The translations under genes and the position numbers were made by a program. 64,000 nucleotides of DNA from positions 59,026,772 to 59,090,771 of the forward strand of contig NC_060065.1 in NCBI RefSeq assembly GCF_020283565.1, written 5' to 3'. Under the pieces are notes generated by a model. It ran no database searches, was not told the origin of the DNA, and saw nothing but the letters and a program-made list of their open reading frames with translations. Of the stretch, positions 1 through 10,062 are shown piece by piece. This stretch comes from Trifolium pratense (taxonomy: Eukaryota; Streptophyta; Magnoliopsida; Fabales; Fabaceae). Every line of letters starts with the position of its first letter. The stretch's first letter is position 1.

Positions 1-1737
1 ATCAAGAAATCCAACCCTCACAATTGTGAGGTATTTTAAGAAATTACTATCTCCTAACAAATATTTTTTCATGCTCACCTATTAGAGATCGAATGTTAAA
101 CTAAATAGTTTAATTTTTGACGCATTTTAGACTAAATAGTTAAAGAATCCAATTATTTATTTATTGTGTCACATGTTTTTTTTTTACTAATGCATGTTAC
201 GATGTTATTACGTCGAATAAGACAAATGTATTAAATTTAAAATTTTATGTACCAAATTATATGTACCCAATTATCTGTCAATTGACGGTAGTATTATTAG
301 TTTTTTTTTATCATATTATATGATTTTTTTGGTTACTCATACAATTATGATGATGCTAATTTCATTTTTTTTAGATTTAATTTAATAAATTAAAAGAAAT
401 AAGTAAAAGATTTTAATAGAGATTAGAAACGTTTTCTTAGAGTGACACATCATCAAAATGCTTGTCTATGAACAACTCAACCTTCCTTTTACTGGTAAAA
501 GATATATGTATAAAATTTTCAATGTTGTTTAACTATTCTCTTAGCACTTTGAAACAAACAATTGTATTATTAGTTAACAAATAAAGTAATTAAAAATATG
601 TCATTTTTTATCTCACAAGTCTTGTATAAATTGAAATGTCATGCAAACAACATGTAACATGTATCACATGTGATAAATATTTGATCCTAACCAATGCATA
701 AAAATATTTTTCGAAGAAATTCAACCCTTTAAATAGATCTCCCTCACATAAGCTAGTCGATAAGTTAGCTTATAGATTAAACCGTTGAGTTTGTGTTCTA
801 GTGGCATGCGCAGACTATTTTTCAATTCGCTGCACATTATGGTCTAAACTCATAAATATGTAATTCATTTAAACTCATAACGAATAAAGTAATTAAAATT
901 ATATTAATTCTTATCAAATAATAAAAATACAATGAAAAATAAATAAAATTTAGTCTTTATGAGCTTATCTGAGTTAACAAGGTTATTACATTTTATGTGT
1001 AAGGGGTCATGTTTCGAAAACTTGAGACACCACATTTATTTACCTTATGGGAAATTTTAGCTAATAGACTGCTTGATCAAATAAAATAAAATTCATAACA
1101 AAAACCGATCTTCATTGGTTAAAAAAGCAAAAAAAAAAAAAAAAAAAAAGGGTAAATCAAATATGGGTAAAAAACAAGCCAACCAGGTAAAATTGAGACC
1201 GATTCTGACCATTTTTTTTAGTTTGTTTTTTCCGTTATGCAGAACTTCGATTTCTTAAATTTGTTCAAATCTTCTCCATCCATTGTCAATAAAAGTATTT
1301 GTAAACCTTATATCTTATTTAAATTAAATTTTTGTTTATTTTTTTTATATAAAAATAAAAAGAAAACTAAACGATATTATATAATCATTTAGTACTATTA
1401 AATTTATAAATGACTATTTTTTTTTTTTTTATGAACTTATAAATGACTATCTGATGATCAATTTTGTAACTAGAGAGAAAAAAGAAAGAGAATATTAATT
1501 CCCTACCAAATCTCAACTTATTGCACTGAAATACATACCTTTTGAAACATTTCTGAGAATATTAATTCCCTACCAAATCTCAACTACCTAATTCCATTGA
1601 GATACTATTATTGATCTTTTGAACTGTTTCCGTTCACACTTATGACTTATTGCATAGCAAAGCACTGCAACTGCAAAACGTAGTTTGTATATAACACTTA
1701 AAGAAACACCGTCCTCTTTATATTATAATAATTATAA

Positions 1738-1768
1738 CTAGAACTTTGACTCATGCACCGCATGGGTC
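1738..1768 (-). mobile_element. Helitron-like 3' terminus (minus strand)
   Basis: Read on the minus strand, an imperfect hairpin built on GACCCATGC/GCATGAGTC is followed after 6 bases by CTAG and then T. This matches the Helitron 3' end rule (hairpin, CTRR, insertion before T). The element body would lie at higher coordinates. An almost identical terminus in the opposite orientation is at 6441-6471. The 5' TC end was not identified, so the element length is unknown. Confidence 0.5.
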
Positions 1769-2153
1769 TAATTAGGTGTAATATGTAACAATAAAAAATA
1801 AAATACAAAAATTCTAAGAACATTTTCAATAAGAGTAGTATATGAAATTTCATGGACTAATTATTCTATATTTCTATATTTGTTTATGTGCTTATTTTAT
1901 ATTTTATATATTTTTTAAATAATTTTGGAACCCCGTCGTTTTGTTTACTTATTAAAAAAAAATTGCTGATAACTAAAGGTTAAAAAATTGATGATAATTA
2001 AAGGTTAAAAAAAAATTAAAGACATAATCAAGAACATAAACTTAAGTAGACATCCATAAATAAATAAAAATTGTGATTAATTCCGCCGTTCAAATTTATT
2101 GAAAACAGGGTTAACATATTAGGATTCCTAAATTTTTTCATAATTGAAGCACA

Positions 2154-2990
2154 TGTTTTAGCGGTTGAAAGGTTTTATTGTAAGTAAGGGATGCAAGTTC
2201 GATGACAAATCTGTATTTTTTTAATATAAAGCTGCAATAAAAAGAAACAGAAAATGAGAGGGGAAAAAATTTGGTTTAGGGTTAGCTTATGTTGGCAAGC
2301 TTATAATATAAGAGATTATCGGTTTTTAATTGTTTAAATTGTGCAATGAAAATTGATGGTGCTTAATTGTCGTATGAAATCTTTCCTATGAAAGTTGATG
2401 AAGCTTAACACTTTGTGGACATAATTTAAATCACAATTGGTCTGCTAGTGCATATTGTATCAATTGATCATCAGTTAATATTAAATCTACAATGTTAAAA
2501 TCAAAATAATGAATGTGATTAGTGACATGACTATGGTTGTGTTTTGTTGTATTGCAAAAAAAATGATTTAGCAGAATTGAGTTTGATAATAACTTTCTAA
2601 ATTAGACGTGATAATAACTTCCCAAATCTCACATGATAATTATTCTCTAAATTTATGATCCGGTAGAAAAAAAATATTGATCAGGAAAGACATAAAAATA
2701 TTTCGTGATGAATAATATAGTCAACAATAATTTTGATATGATATATTTTTAAAATTGATGGTGCTTATCAATTATTGCACATAATTTTAATCACAATTGA
2801 TATACTTACCATAATGTTGGAAATATTGCCTTGCACTGAAAGGTTGCGGGTTCGAATCATAGTCAAGACAAAATTGTATTATTTTTTAATAAAAATTGCA
2901 AGATAAAATAGAGGGAAAACAAGGAATACAAATTAGGGTTTAGAGTTTGCTTGTGTATACAAACTTATAATATAAAAGATGTATTGAAAC
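2154..2990. repeat. degenerate direct repeat pair with B-box-like motif
   Basis: About 2154-2330 and 2810-2990 are diverged copies of one sequence. Each has GAAAGGTT, then a GGTTCGA-like or AAGTTCGA segment, a T-rich stretch, a purine-rich AAAATAGAGGG-type run and AAGCTTATAATATAA. Flanking GATGGTGCTTA and CACAATTG motifs (about 2349-2450 and 2752-2810) also recur. The GGTTCGAAT at about 2850 resembles a pol III B box, so these may be old SINE-related copies. Confidence 0.4.
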
Positions 2991-3313
2991 CTTAACCTAA
3001 AAAAATTAATAATTATCTGGATGATAAATTTTTATACATACTAATTAACTAGAGAGAAAAAAGAATCTCAACCGCCTACCTAATTGAATTGTCAAACCTT
3101 CACTTAATGTATAAATGACTTTTTCCATTAAACCTTCTATAATTGCCATTTTCTATGAAAAAAAATGGCAGGCAAATTGGATCAAACCTTACTTTGATCG
3201 AACCTTCACCGATAAAAGACAAACCTTACTTAATCTCGTCGGTCGATCTCTAGCTATAAATTGGATGCATCATATCATAATATTTATTAATTAGCAAACT
3301 AGCAATTAGAAAT

Positions 3314-3574
3314 ATGGCTAAGTATCGCATACAAATTATCTTAATCTTAGCAGCAGCGGTTCTGGTTATGCAAACGACTGCTAGGAAAGGTCCAGGTATT
3401 ACTAATGATGATGGTCGCAAATACCGCCTTGTTTTGCCCTGCTGCATAGGTCAAGGCTGCCCATTTCCTCCTCTCCGAACCCCTCCACCACCACCACCAC
3501 CAATGTCTCATGAAATGGGCAGCCTGGACCTATGCAGCAGGGCAAAACAAGGCAGTATTTGCGACCATCATTAG
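3314..3574 (+). pseudogene. small secreted-peptide gene, copy A, 3' end replaced by an inverted copy
   Basis: The frame starts MAKYRIQIILILAAAVLVM, a typical signal peptide with likely cleavage near TTA-RKG. The mature part has KGPGITN, then CCIGQGCPF, then a proline run and MSHE. From about 3512 the frame no longer follows the family sequence: it reads into the antisense of its own gene (arm B, 3512-3645). The normal C-terminus is therefore missing; copy C at 5673-5894 keeps it. I do not recognise the family. The Cys-Cys-x4-Cys core and Pro-rich tail suggest a short apoplastic peptide. The open 86-residue frame may be translated, but its last ~20 residues come from antisense sequence. A TATAAA lies about 58 bp upstream of the ATG. 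Confidence 0.6.
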
Positions 3575-3645
3575 TAATACCTGGACCTTTCCTAGCAGTC
3601 GTTAGCATAACCAGAACCGCTGCTGCTAAGATTAAGATAATTTGT
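3331..3645. repeat. near-perfect inverted repeat (134/137-bp arms, 44-bp loop)
   Basis: Arm A (3331-3467) and arm B (3512-3645) are reverse complements. By hand alignment they show three mismatches and one 3-base indel (an extra GAT in arm A). The 44-base spacer carries the CCA/CCT proline-codon run. RNA started from the copy A promoter would fold into a long hairpin covering most of the peptide coding sequence. This is the geometry expected of a young inverted-duplication siRNA or miRNA locus. Confidence 0.9.
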
Positions 3646-3675
3646 TTCCCTCTAGTAAGAAGAACCGAGCCTATA

Positions 3676-5395
3676 AATCCCCAGGTTCTGGCACTGGTGC
3701 TGGCGCTGGATCGCTTGATTTCTTGAGGAACAATCCCCAGGTTCGTTTTTTGTTTCATTTATAATACACCCAGTGTTAAGGAATTTGTGTTCGACACGCC
3801 CATGTCGGAAGAAATGGTTTTTGTATTTGAACTTGATATACCAATGGTTGGAATCTGAGACAATTTGCATATCCTGCATCATTTTGACAATTCTGTATAC
3901 CATGCCTAATATCAAATCTTGGTTACCTTGTTCACAAACCATATGCTTTTTTTTTTTTTTGAAGAAGCTAAATTAACCCACCCAAATTGGCACACAAACC
4001 ATATGCTTAAATGAACAAATGAAGTAGAAAGAACTTCCAAAAAGGAAGCAATAAATTTATTGTTGCGTGCTTTGTTTAATTTCACCGCATTGCTTATGCA
4101 AGATATTAAAAGAAATGTTTAATTTTGGCGTCTTATCTTGGCTGGTAAATTGACTTATATTTTTATATGGTTGGAGCTAGTTTTTGAAATGTATAATGAT
4201 TTCAGCATGCCCGAATAAACAGCTGTACCTAGTCAATATGCTGAACATCATTAGTATGTAGATTAGTAGACATTACTGCACAACACTTGTTATTCTTCTC
4301 TTGTGTCAAATTTCAATAAATTGTTAGTAACCGTTTCTATGTTGTGCATATTTAGTTTCAAGCATTGCGGACAATGGTGCAATCCAATCCAGAAATTCTC
4401 CAGGTATCTAACCATCTATTTTCTCAATCACCTACTACCTGACTTTTGGTCATTTGTCAATGTTTGAGATAATTTTCTATTGCAGCCTGTACTTCAAGAG
4501 CTCGGAAAGCAAAATCCCGGTCTCTTGAGACTAATTGATGAGAATCATTCTGAGTTTCTTCAGTTGATAAATGAGCCCATGGATGGTTCTGATGGGTAAG
4601 TATACTGTCATTGCATTTTACAATCATAAAATTATCTGTTTTTAGTTTTTTTTTATATGGTATCTTTTCGATTTTATTAATAGTAATCCTTGCCATGTTT
4701 GTGACACAAAGGTAGCTTTTTAACATGGTGGCTTGCTATTCAATCTAGGAAGTATTTATAGCATATAAGATTGACACTAGTAGTTTACTATCTTCTTGAT
4801 AATGTGTGATGGTAGAGATATATGGCCTTAGGCTAATATGTCACTTGTGCATGGTGCAAGACATGCTCAAGTTGCATATAAAAACTGATTTTTTTTAAAA
4901 TTTATTTAAAAAAAAAAATCTGTCTATGATTGGTCAATTGTGGTTGTCGGCTTTAATAAAAAATAAAACAAAATTACAAGAGTAATAAAATGAAGGGCAG
5001 AGATTGCACTGCAGGAAAAAAGTACTGCAGGGGATCTTTTCTCGATGTTCTTGTGCACCGTAGACACTGCCAAAATATATTAATGATAAATGTAACCCTC
5101 TTTTACTAGGGATAATTTTGACCAGCCTGAGCAAGACTTGCCTCATGCCATCAATGTGACGCCAGCTGAGCAGGAAGCAATTGGAAGGGTATATCTATTT
5201 TTTATGTCCAGAGTTGTGCTTTTTTCATTTCATTTGATTTACCGTATGTGCTGATTCATTTTTACTTATGATCCACAGCTAGAGGCTATGGGATTCGATA
5301 GAGCCTCTGTGATAGAGGCATTTTTGGCATGTGACCGTGATGAGCAATTGGCAGCCAACTACTTACTGGAAAATGCTGGGGATTTCGAGGATTAA
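3676..5395 (+). pseudogene. RAD23: RAD23 C-terminal gene fragment (XPC-binding and UBA2 exons)
   Basis: Five exons read in frame: about 3676-3740, 4356-4403, 4486-4595, 5110-5188 and 5279-5395, all with GT-AG junctions and compatible phases. They encode GSLDFLRNNPQ, then [32 protein letters not shown] and EFLQLINEP, which is the XPC-binding (STI1-like) domain. [18 protein letters not shown] and [15 protein letters not shown] then form the C-terminal UBA domain. RAD23 proteins normally begin with a ubiquitin-like domain and UBA1; neither is present upstream, where the inverted peptide-gene arm starts abruptly at 3678. Introns are kept, so this was copied at DNA level and is not a retrocopy. 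No in-frame stop was found. It has no evident promoter or start and is probably a captured fragment, though a chimeric transcript is possible. Confidence 0.9.
3933..4008 (-). mobile_element. 5'-truncated SINE tail inside RAD23 intron, with 16-bp target duplication
   Basis: CACAAACCATATGCTT occurs at 3933-3948 and 3993-4008. Between the copies lies a T-run and about 30 bp resembling the 3' tail of the SINE at 38811-38914 (compare AAATTAACCCACCCAAATTGG here with AAATTAGTCCACCTAAATTGG there, each broken by substitutions). The T-run marks the poly-A end, so the element is on the minus strand. It is only 44 bp long. Confidence 0.7.
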
Positions 5396-5672
5396 ATCAC
5401 TAACCTACAATCATTCATAGTTTTGTTCATGCCTCTTTTTTTCTTTTGCAAGGAGGGTGGGTTTGCAATTTTTCTTCTTACGGTGTCTTTCTAGAGAAAT
5501 TTATTTGGTTGAGTTTCTGATTTGTGTTGATGTATTCTACTATATATTACTAGGTTTGGTTTATATAACAGGGTCATATTTTATCTTTTTTGTGGTCAAG
5601 TTAGCGTCTTTTTTTATTTTAAATCTTTCCTGATTTATAGGCTCGGTTCTTCTTACTAGAGGGAAACAAATT

Positions 5673-5894
5673 ATGTTAATCTTAGCAGCAGCGGTTCTGG
5701 TTATGCTAACGACTGCTAGGAAAGGTCCAGGTATTACTAATGATGGTCGCAAATACTGCCTTGGTTTGCCCTGCTACATAGGTCCAGGCTGCCCATTTCC
5801 TCCACCACCACCACCAATGTCTCATGAAGAAGATCATGCTAATGCTATGATGGCTAATGCTGCAGCTGCTCCTACTTCTCATATGGATAAATAA
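5673..5894 (+). CDS. small secreted-peptide gene, copy C (73 aa)
   Basis: The protein has a hydrophobic N-terminus (LILAAAVLVMLTTA), then RKGPGITNDGRKYC, CYIGPGCPF, a proline run, MSHEEDHAN and an Ala/Met-rich tail ending SHMDK. Compared with copy A, the MAKYRIQII start is absent. The ATG used here exists only because an ATC codon in the other copies reads ATG, giving a shortened signal peptide. One core Cys is changed to Tyr (CCIG to CYIG). It keeps the 3' end that copy A lost and is followed by ordinary AT-rich sequence. It could encode a short secreted peptide, but loss of the original start and promoter makes it possibly non-functional. The family is not recognised. Confidence 0.5.
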   Translation: MLILAAAVLVMLTTARKGPGITNDGRKYCLGLPCYIGPGCPFPPPPPPMSHEEDHANAMMANAAAAPTSHMDK

Positions 5895-7354
5895 ACTATT
5901 GTTAGTTATATACTACGTACACTGCCCTGCCCTACTCTGCTGCCTCTTAAATAAAATTACTATTAAAATTAAAATATAATTAGTAGCTTGTGCAGGCAGA
6001 TTATATATATAGTTATTATTTCACAAATCAAAGTATTGTAATCATCATATCATGGATTTGTCTGGAATTTTACACAAATGATCTATATGATATAAACTTT
6101 CAATCCAACGGCAAATTTTATAAAATTTACATCGGTTAAAACATTATTGAGATGTATAACATTTTGTGTCAAACGAGTTGGTGTCATTTGATCCTGACTC
6201 ATATTATATACTATAAATATTGCTATATTACTACTATATATACAGTACATATATTATATACAATAATAAAAAAAATACAATTAATACTATACGTGTATAT
6301 ATAAGAGATTAATATTAGTATGCCATGTAATATTCATATTATACTATACGTGGGTGTATATAAATATATATAATATTGCTTTCATGTAATTTTTAATTAT
6401 ATATCTTACTTTTTATTGTTACATATTTTACAATTAATTAGACTCGTGCACCACGCGGGTCGAAGTTCTAGTCAGTCTCTCACTTGTAAATTATTTTTGT
6501 TATTTTTTATTTAAATGCCACATGTAAACGAGAATTTGCTTATGAGATGGGATTTGGATTGTTCCCCTTTGTTCGTCATCATATATGTTGTCCATTCTTT
6601 TAGAGGTGCTTGGTAGGCGAGAGTTGAGAGCCGAGAGCTATTATCCCGTCATTATGTTGTATCGTTCTCATGGTTATGTATAGGGCTTAGAGACTCTTGT
6701 TTTGCTCTTGTATTTCGAAGTAACAGGTGTCTTGTGACGTGGGAATGTTTGAAACACATTTAATGCGCTTGTCTCCCACTCACTCGTAGGTGCACAATGA
6801 TGGGCCTAGGTTACTTGAGTACTCACAATTTTTCAAAGAGATTTACTTTTGTCATCCTACTTATTATGGGACGCGCCCTACGAAATTACCAAAATATCTC
6901 TGTCCACTCTTTAAGTAGCGGATTATACGTAGAAGGATTTTTTTTTCCTAAAAAATCACATATTTATAATATCCGCTACTAACTAGAGGGTGTTTATTTG
7001 AACTTGGATAATTACGTCCAAGAAACATTACTCAATAATATGAACAGATTATTACTCATGCTTCAAATGAAAAAATTAAAAAATTTTCTAATAACCTCGA
7101 TTAAAAAGGTTATAAAAATTATCAATTTTAAGAAAAAGCATCCACAAAGCTCCACAAACTAATTGATAATCGATGATGATTGTGTTAGGGAAAAACATCC
7201 ACAAAGCTCAACGCTACTCAAGGATCTCAACATTGTTTATCTCCTTAATTGAAATTACTTAATTTATTTAATCTAATTAGGGCAATTATCGACTACTATG
7301 ATGGAAAATTGCTTATTTATTTATTTGATTTTTCTTGGAAGGGTGTTGAATGCA
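5895..7354. other. intergenic region with a Helitron-like end
   Basis: This is AT-rich sequence with TATA microsatellite-like stretches (about 6180-6370). The Helitron-like terminus at 6441-6471 lies within it. Between 6540 and 7000 there is a less AT-rich stretch without a convincing open frame, possibly an old transposon remnant. A repeated CATCCACAAAGCTC motif occurs at about 7139 and 7197. Confidence 0.5.
6441..6471 (+). mobile_element. Helitron-like 3' terminus (plus strand)
   Basis: An imperfect hairpin (GACTCGTGC...GCGGGTC) is followed by GAAGTT, CTAG and then T, the arrangement of a Helitron 3' end. The element body would lie to the left, toward the RAD23/peptide composite. It mirrors the terminus at 1738-1768. 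Helitrons are known to capture gene fragments, but the 5' end was not found. Confidence 0.5.
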
Positions 7355-7991
7355 TTTGTCAATAGGGATGGCAATGGGTAGGGTATGGGTAGGGTACTAT
7401 AGTACCCATCTCCATACCCGCAGTTTAAAAAAATACCCGTACCCATCCTCATACCTGCTTGGGTAACGATCTTTGTCCCCGTCCCCATACCCTATGGGTA
7501 CCTAAGTACCCATACCCGTACCCGTTATCCGCATTTTTGATAAAAATAAATTGATCGATTATAAAATATCATATCGTTTTAATATAATTATTTTTTAAAA
7601 AAGATTTTAATGTTGACTCAGAAAAATTATAAACAAAAATTTTACCAATATCATGTTAAAGTTTATTTCCTTATCACATTGTGTTTGTATTATATTATAA
7701 ATAAATATTTTTATTAAAATTGTCTAATAATTTAATTGTTGTTGTATTTTTTAAAATTGATATATATATTGTATTATATAAAAACATATATAAAATAAAT
7801 AAATATATTATGTGGGTATGGGGCGGGGTGGGTACTAAGGTACCCGTACCCGCACCCATACCCGTTCATTTTTGCGGGTAATTACTCATACCCGTGCCCG
7901 TACCCAAAATGCGGGTTTTTACCCTACCCGTTATGAGTATTTTTTGCGGGTACCTACTGGTATGGGTCAAATTGTCATCCCTATTTGTCAA
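7355..7991. mobile_element. non-autonomous hAT-like element with 8-bp target duplication
   Basis: The element is 7363-7983 (621 bp), bounded by the 8-bp duplication TTTGTCAA at 7355-7362 and 7984-7991. Terminal inverted repeats are TAGGGATGGCAAT and, read from the right end, TAGGGATGACAAT. Both ends are packed with GGGTA/TACCC motifs in inverted orientation, and the centre is AT-rich with no open frame. An 8-bp duplication and TAGGG termini fit the hAT superfamily. Confidence 0.85.
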
Positions 7992-9127
7992 AAGGTTCTG
8001 TTTTAGATCAAAAGGAGTAAACAACCACTTTAGTCCCTGAAAGTGTCACTCGCTGTCATAGTAGTCCCTGAATCACCAAAAAATATTTTAAAGTCCCTGA
8101 TTCGACCATCTATTAGTCAAAGTGGTCCCTGACGTTAAATTGACGTTAATTCTGATGACGTGTCCTCTTTTTTTTTGTCACATCATATGCTTATGTGTTA
8201 CTTTCTTGCTTATATGTGAATTCCATGGTGCTTAAGGACTAAAATGAATACAATGTGTCTTCTTCAACCCAAAAATTTATACAAAACCCAGAAAACTATT
8301 TCCCCTCAACCTAAAAACTCATACCAAATCCATCAATTTATTCATCTTCATCCAAAAATTTATCCCTCTACTTATCCTCCCTTTTTGTTCTACATGAAAT
8401 CAACCTTAAAACCCATTAAGGACAAACCCATTTCACCATATGATTAAACTTCTCACTCTTAGTTCATAAATCATAAACAATGTATGCCTCAGATCCAAAT
8501 GCATATAGAATTGGATTAGGTAGCGAAATTCACAACTAGCTTAAAGAGTTAAACCACCGGTTGAAACAACAACACAACAATCCAACTACAGAAAAATACC
8601 CAAAAAAATAAAAATAAAATTAAACACAACATTAAGCACTAAAATAATAACCTTTAATTGAGCTTAATTTCATATTATAATAAATAAAGGTTTCAAAAAA
8701 TTATACGATGAAGATTGAAGTTTTGCTCAATTTGACACAAAATCAGAATTGAGACCAAATCAAAATAAAACTAATAATATGAAAATTTCAAATAAAAAAT
8801 AGTCTCTAAATCTATTAATTTTGAAACACACTATGCAAGGTGATAGTTTTCAGATTTAACAATAGAATTAAAATTTATGGTTTTCAACAAAAATTAGGGA
8901 TTTTTTTAATTATTTCGAAGCATGAATTGAAATAGAAGATTTGGCAAAAGTTATGATTTTTCCTAGGTGTTTTTTACTCAAAATTTATGATTTTTATAAC
9001 ATCCAATACTTATTAAGTAGCAGAAGATAAAAGAGAAATATAAATACTTATTAAGTAGCAGAAGATAAAAGAGAAATATAACAGATAAAATGACAAAAGT
9101 AAATCTCTTTTCCAAATCATCATCTGG
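7992..9127. other. intergenic region with AGTCCCTGA repeat
   Basis: About 8020-8180 has four spaced copies of an AGTCCCTGA-like motif, a sequence style common in dispersed legume repeats; only one end is visible. The rest (8200-9000) is AT-rich without a supported gene. A perfect 38-bp tandem duplication is at 9005-9080. Confidence 0.5.
9005..9080. repeat. 38-bp tandem duplication
   Basis: Units 9005-9042 and 9043-9080 are identical by eye (AATACTTATTAAGTAGCAGA followed by the same 18 bases). Confidence 0.9.
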
Positions 9128-9585
9128 GCCGTTGATTACAATTCCATCCTCCAACAATTATGAGGCACATTATTTTCTCAACAATTATGAGTCTAGAGTG
9201 GGAAAGGGCCCTAGGTCTCCCATGGTGGGAAAGTGATATTATCCGTTCGATTGTGAGGTTCTATGGATGTTACGACACACCATTTGTGAGAGTGCACAAG
9301 CTTGCTATGGGAAACCAAATTTGTGAGAGTCTGAGAGATTGATACCATTGTGGATTTGTTTAGCTCTTTGTTTGGTGCCGAGGTGTGTTGCATCTATATG
9401 GGTTCTTCAAGATTTAGTTTTTGCTTTTTTTGTTTGACCGATAGATAGTTGATTATACAGTGCAGAAAGTCTATGATAATCTATTGTAATCTAACGGATA
9501 ATATTACTTTCCCACCATGGGAGACCTAGAGCCGTTGATTACAATTCCATCCTCCAACAATTATGAGGCACATTATTTTCTCAAC
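9128..9585. mobile_element. MITE with 37-bp TIRs flanked by 55-bp direct repeats, in the MRS2 promoter
   Basis: Terminal inverted repeats 9211-9247 and 9493-9529 match at 36 of 37 positions (CTAGGTCTCCCATGGTGGGA at the outer end). The unit is 319 bp. Outside it, a 55-bp sequence starting GCCGTTGATTACAATTCC is perfectly repeated at 9128-9182 and 9531-9585. The right copy abuts the element; the left copy is separated by 28 bp. A 55-bp duplication is far longer than a normal transposase target duplication, so a second rearrangement is implied. It sits just upstream of the MRS2 5' UTR. Confidence 0.7.
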
Positions 9586-10046
9586 TGAGAGGATCCTCTC
9601 TCTGTTATGTTATTTGCTTCTTCGTCGTCGTCTTCTTCTTCTTCTTCGGTTCCATTTCCCATTCCATGAACGAACTTCATTCACCAAACTCAACATCAAT
9701 CAATCAATCAATCAATGAATCAATCATCGCACTAAACTTAATTCTTGTTTGTTTTACAATCTATCTCTCTCTCACAGAGGTAAATTTACTTTCTTCCAAA
9801 CTTATTTTCGTTAAAACGAACGATCCCCTTTTTACTGCCACCCACACGAAACCAACCTCCGATTTCACCCTACTCTACTCTACTCTAACTAACTCCGGAG
9901 GACTCCTCAACTTTTCCCTTTCTGTGTAATTCAATTCACTTTAATTATTTATTTATTTATTTAGGTCTTATGCTTTTCTCACCCAATTATTTCTCTTATT
10001 CTTTAATTATTTCTTTGGCTGAGGCTTAGGCATATTAATTCTGCAG
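9586..10046 (+). promoter_or_regulatory. MRS2 5' UTR exon and leader intron
   Basis: CT/TTC-rich sequence at 9600-9660 is typical of a plant 5' UTR. A donor at 9780/9781 (AGAG|GTAAAT) and an acceptor CTGCAG ending at 10046 define a probable leader intron of about 266 bp. The second leader exon begins at 10047, 16 bp before the start codon, whose context is CCACCATGG. Confidence 0.55.
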
Positions 10047-10062
10047 TTACCAAACCTCCACC

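Larger units (their letters stand above)
1..3250. other. AT-rich intergenic region
   Basis: I see no gene here. It holds poly-A/T runs (about 1121-1150, 1420-1432), a 16-bp palindrome near 14-29, a roughly 27-bp direct repeat (about 1494-1520 and 1558-1584), a Helitron-like terminus at 1738-1768 and a degenerate direct repeat at 2154-2990. A TATA-like TATAAA near 3255 lies about 60 bp upstream of the small-peptide start at 3314 and may be its promoter. Confidence 0.6.
3512..5799. repeat. 167-bp inverted repeats flanking the RAD23 fragment
   Basis: Arm B (3512-3678) and arm C (5633-5799) are both 167 bp and are reverse complements with about three differences. Both include a segment absent from arm A (ATTTATAGGCTCGG through AGAGGGAAA). 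They enclose 1,954 bp (3679-5632) that carries the RAD23 exons. B is closer to C than to A, so B probably arose as an inverted copy of C. The whole looks like a composite insertion into, or rearrangement of, the peptide gene. Confidence 0.85.

Noticed and set aside
3402..3758. 118-codon minus-strand frame resembling the peptide gene
   Set aside because: It is the antisense arm B read together with neighbouring sequence. It begins inside the RAD23 fragment and has no promoter of its own; explained by the inverted repeat.
9666..9929. 87-codon open frame
   Set aside because: Lies across the MRS2 5' UTR exon and leader intron; composition is that of a CT-rich leader.
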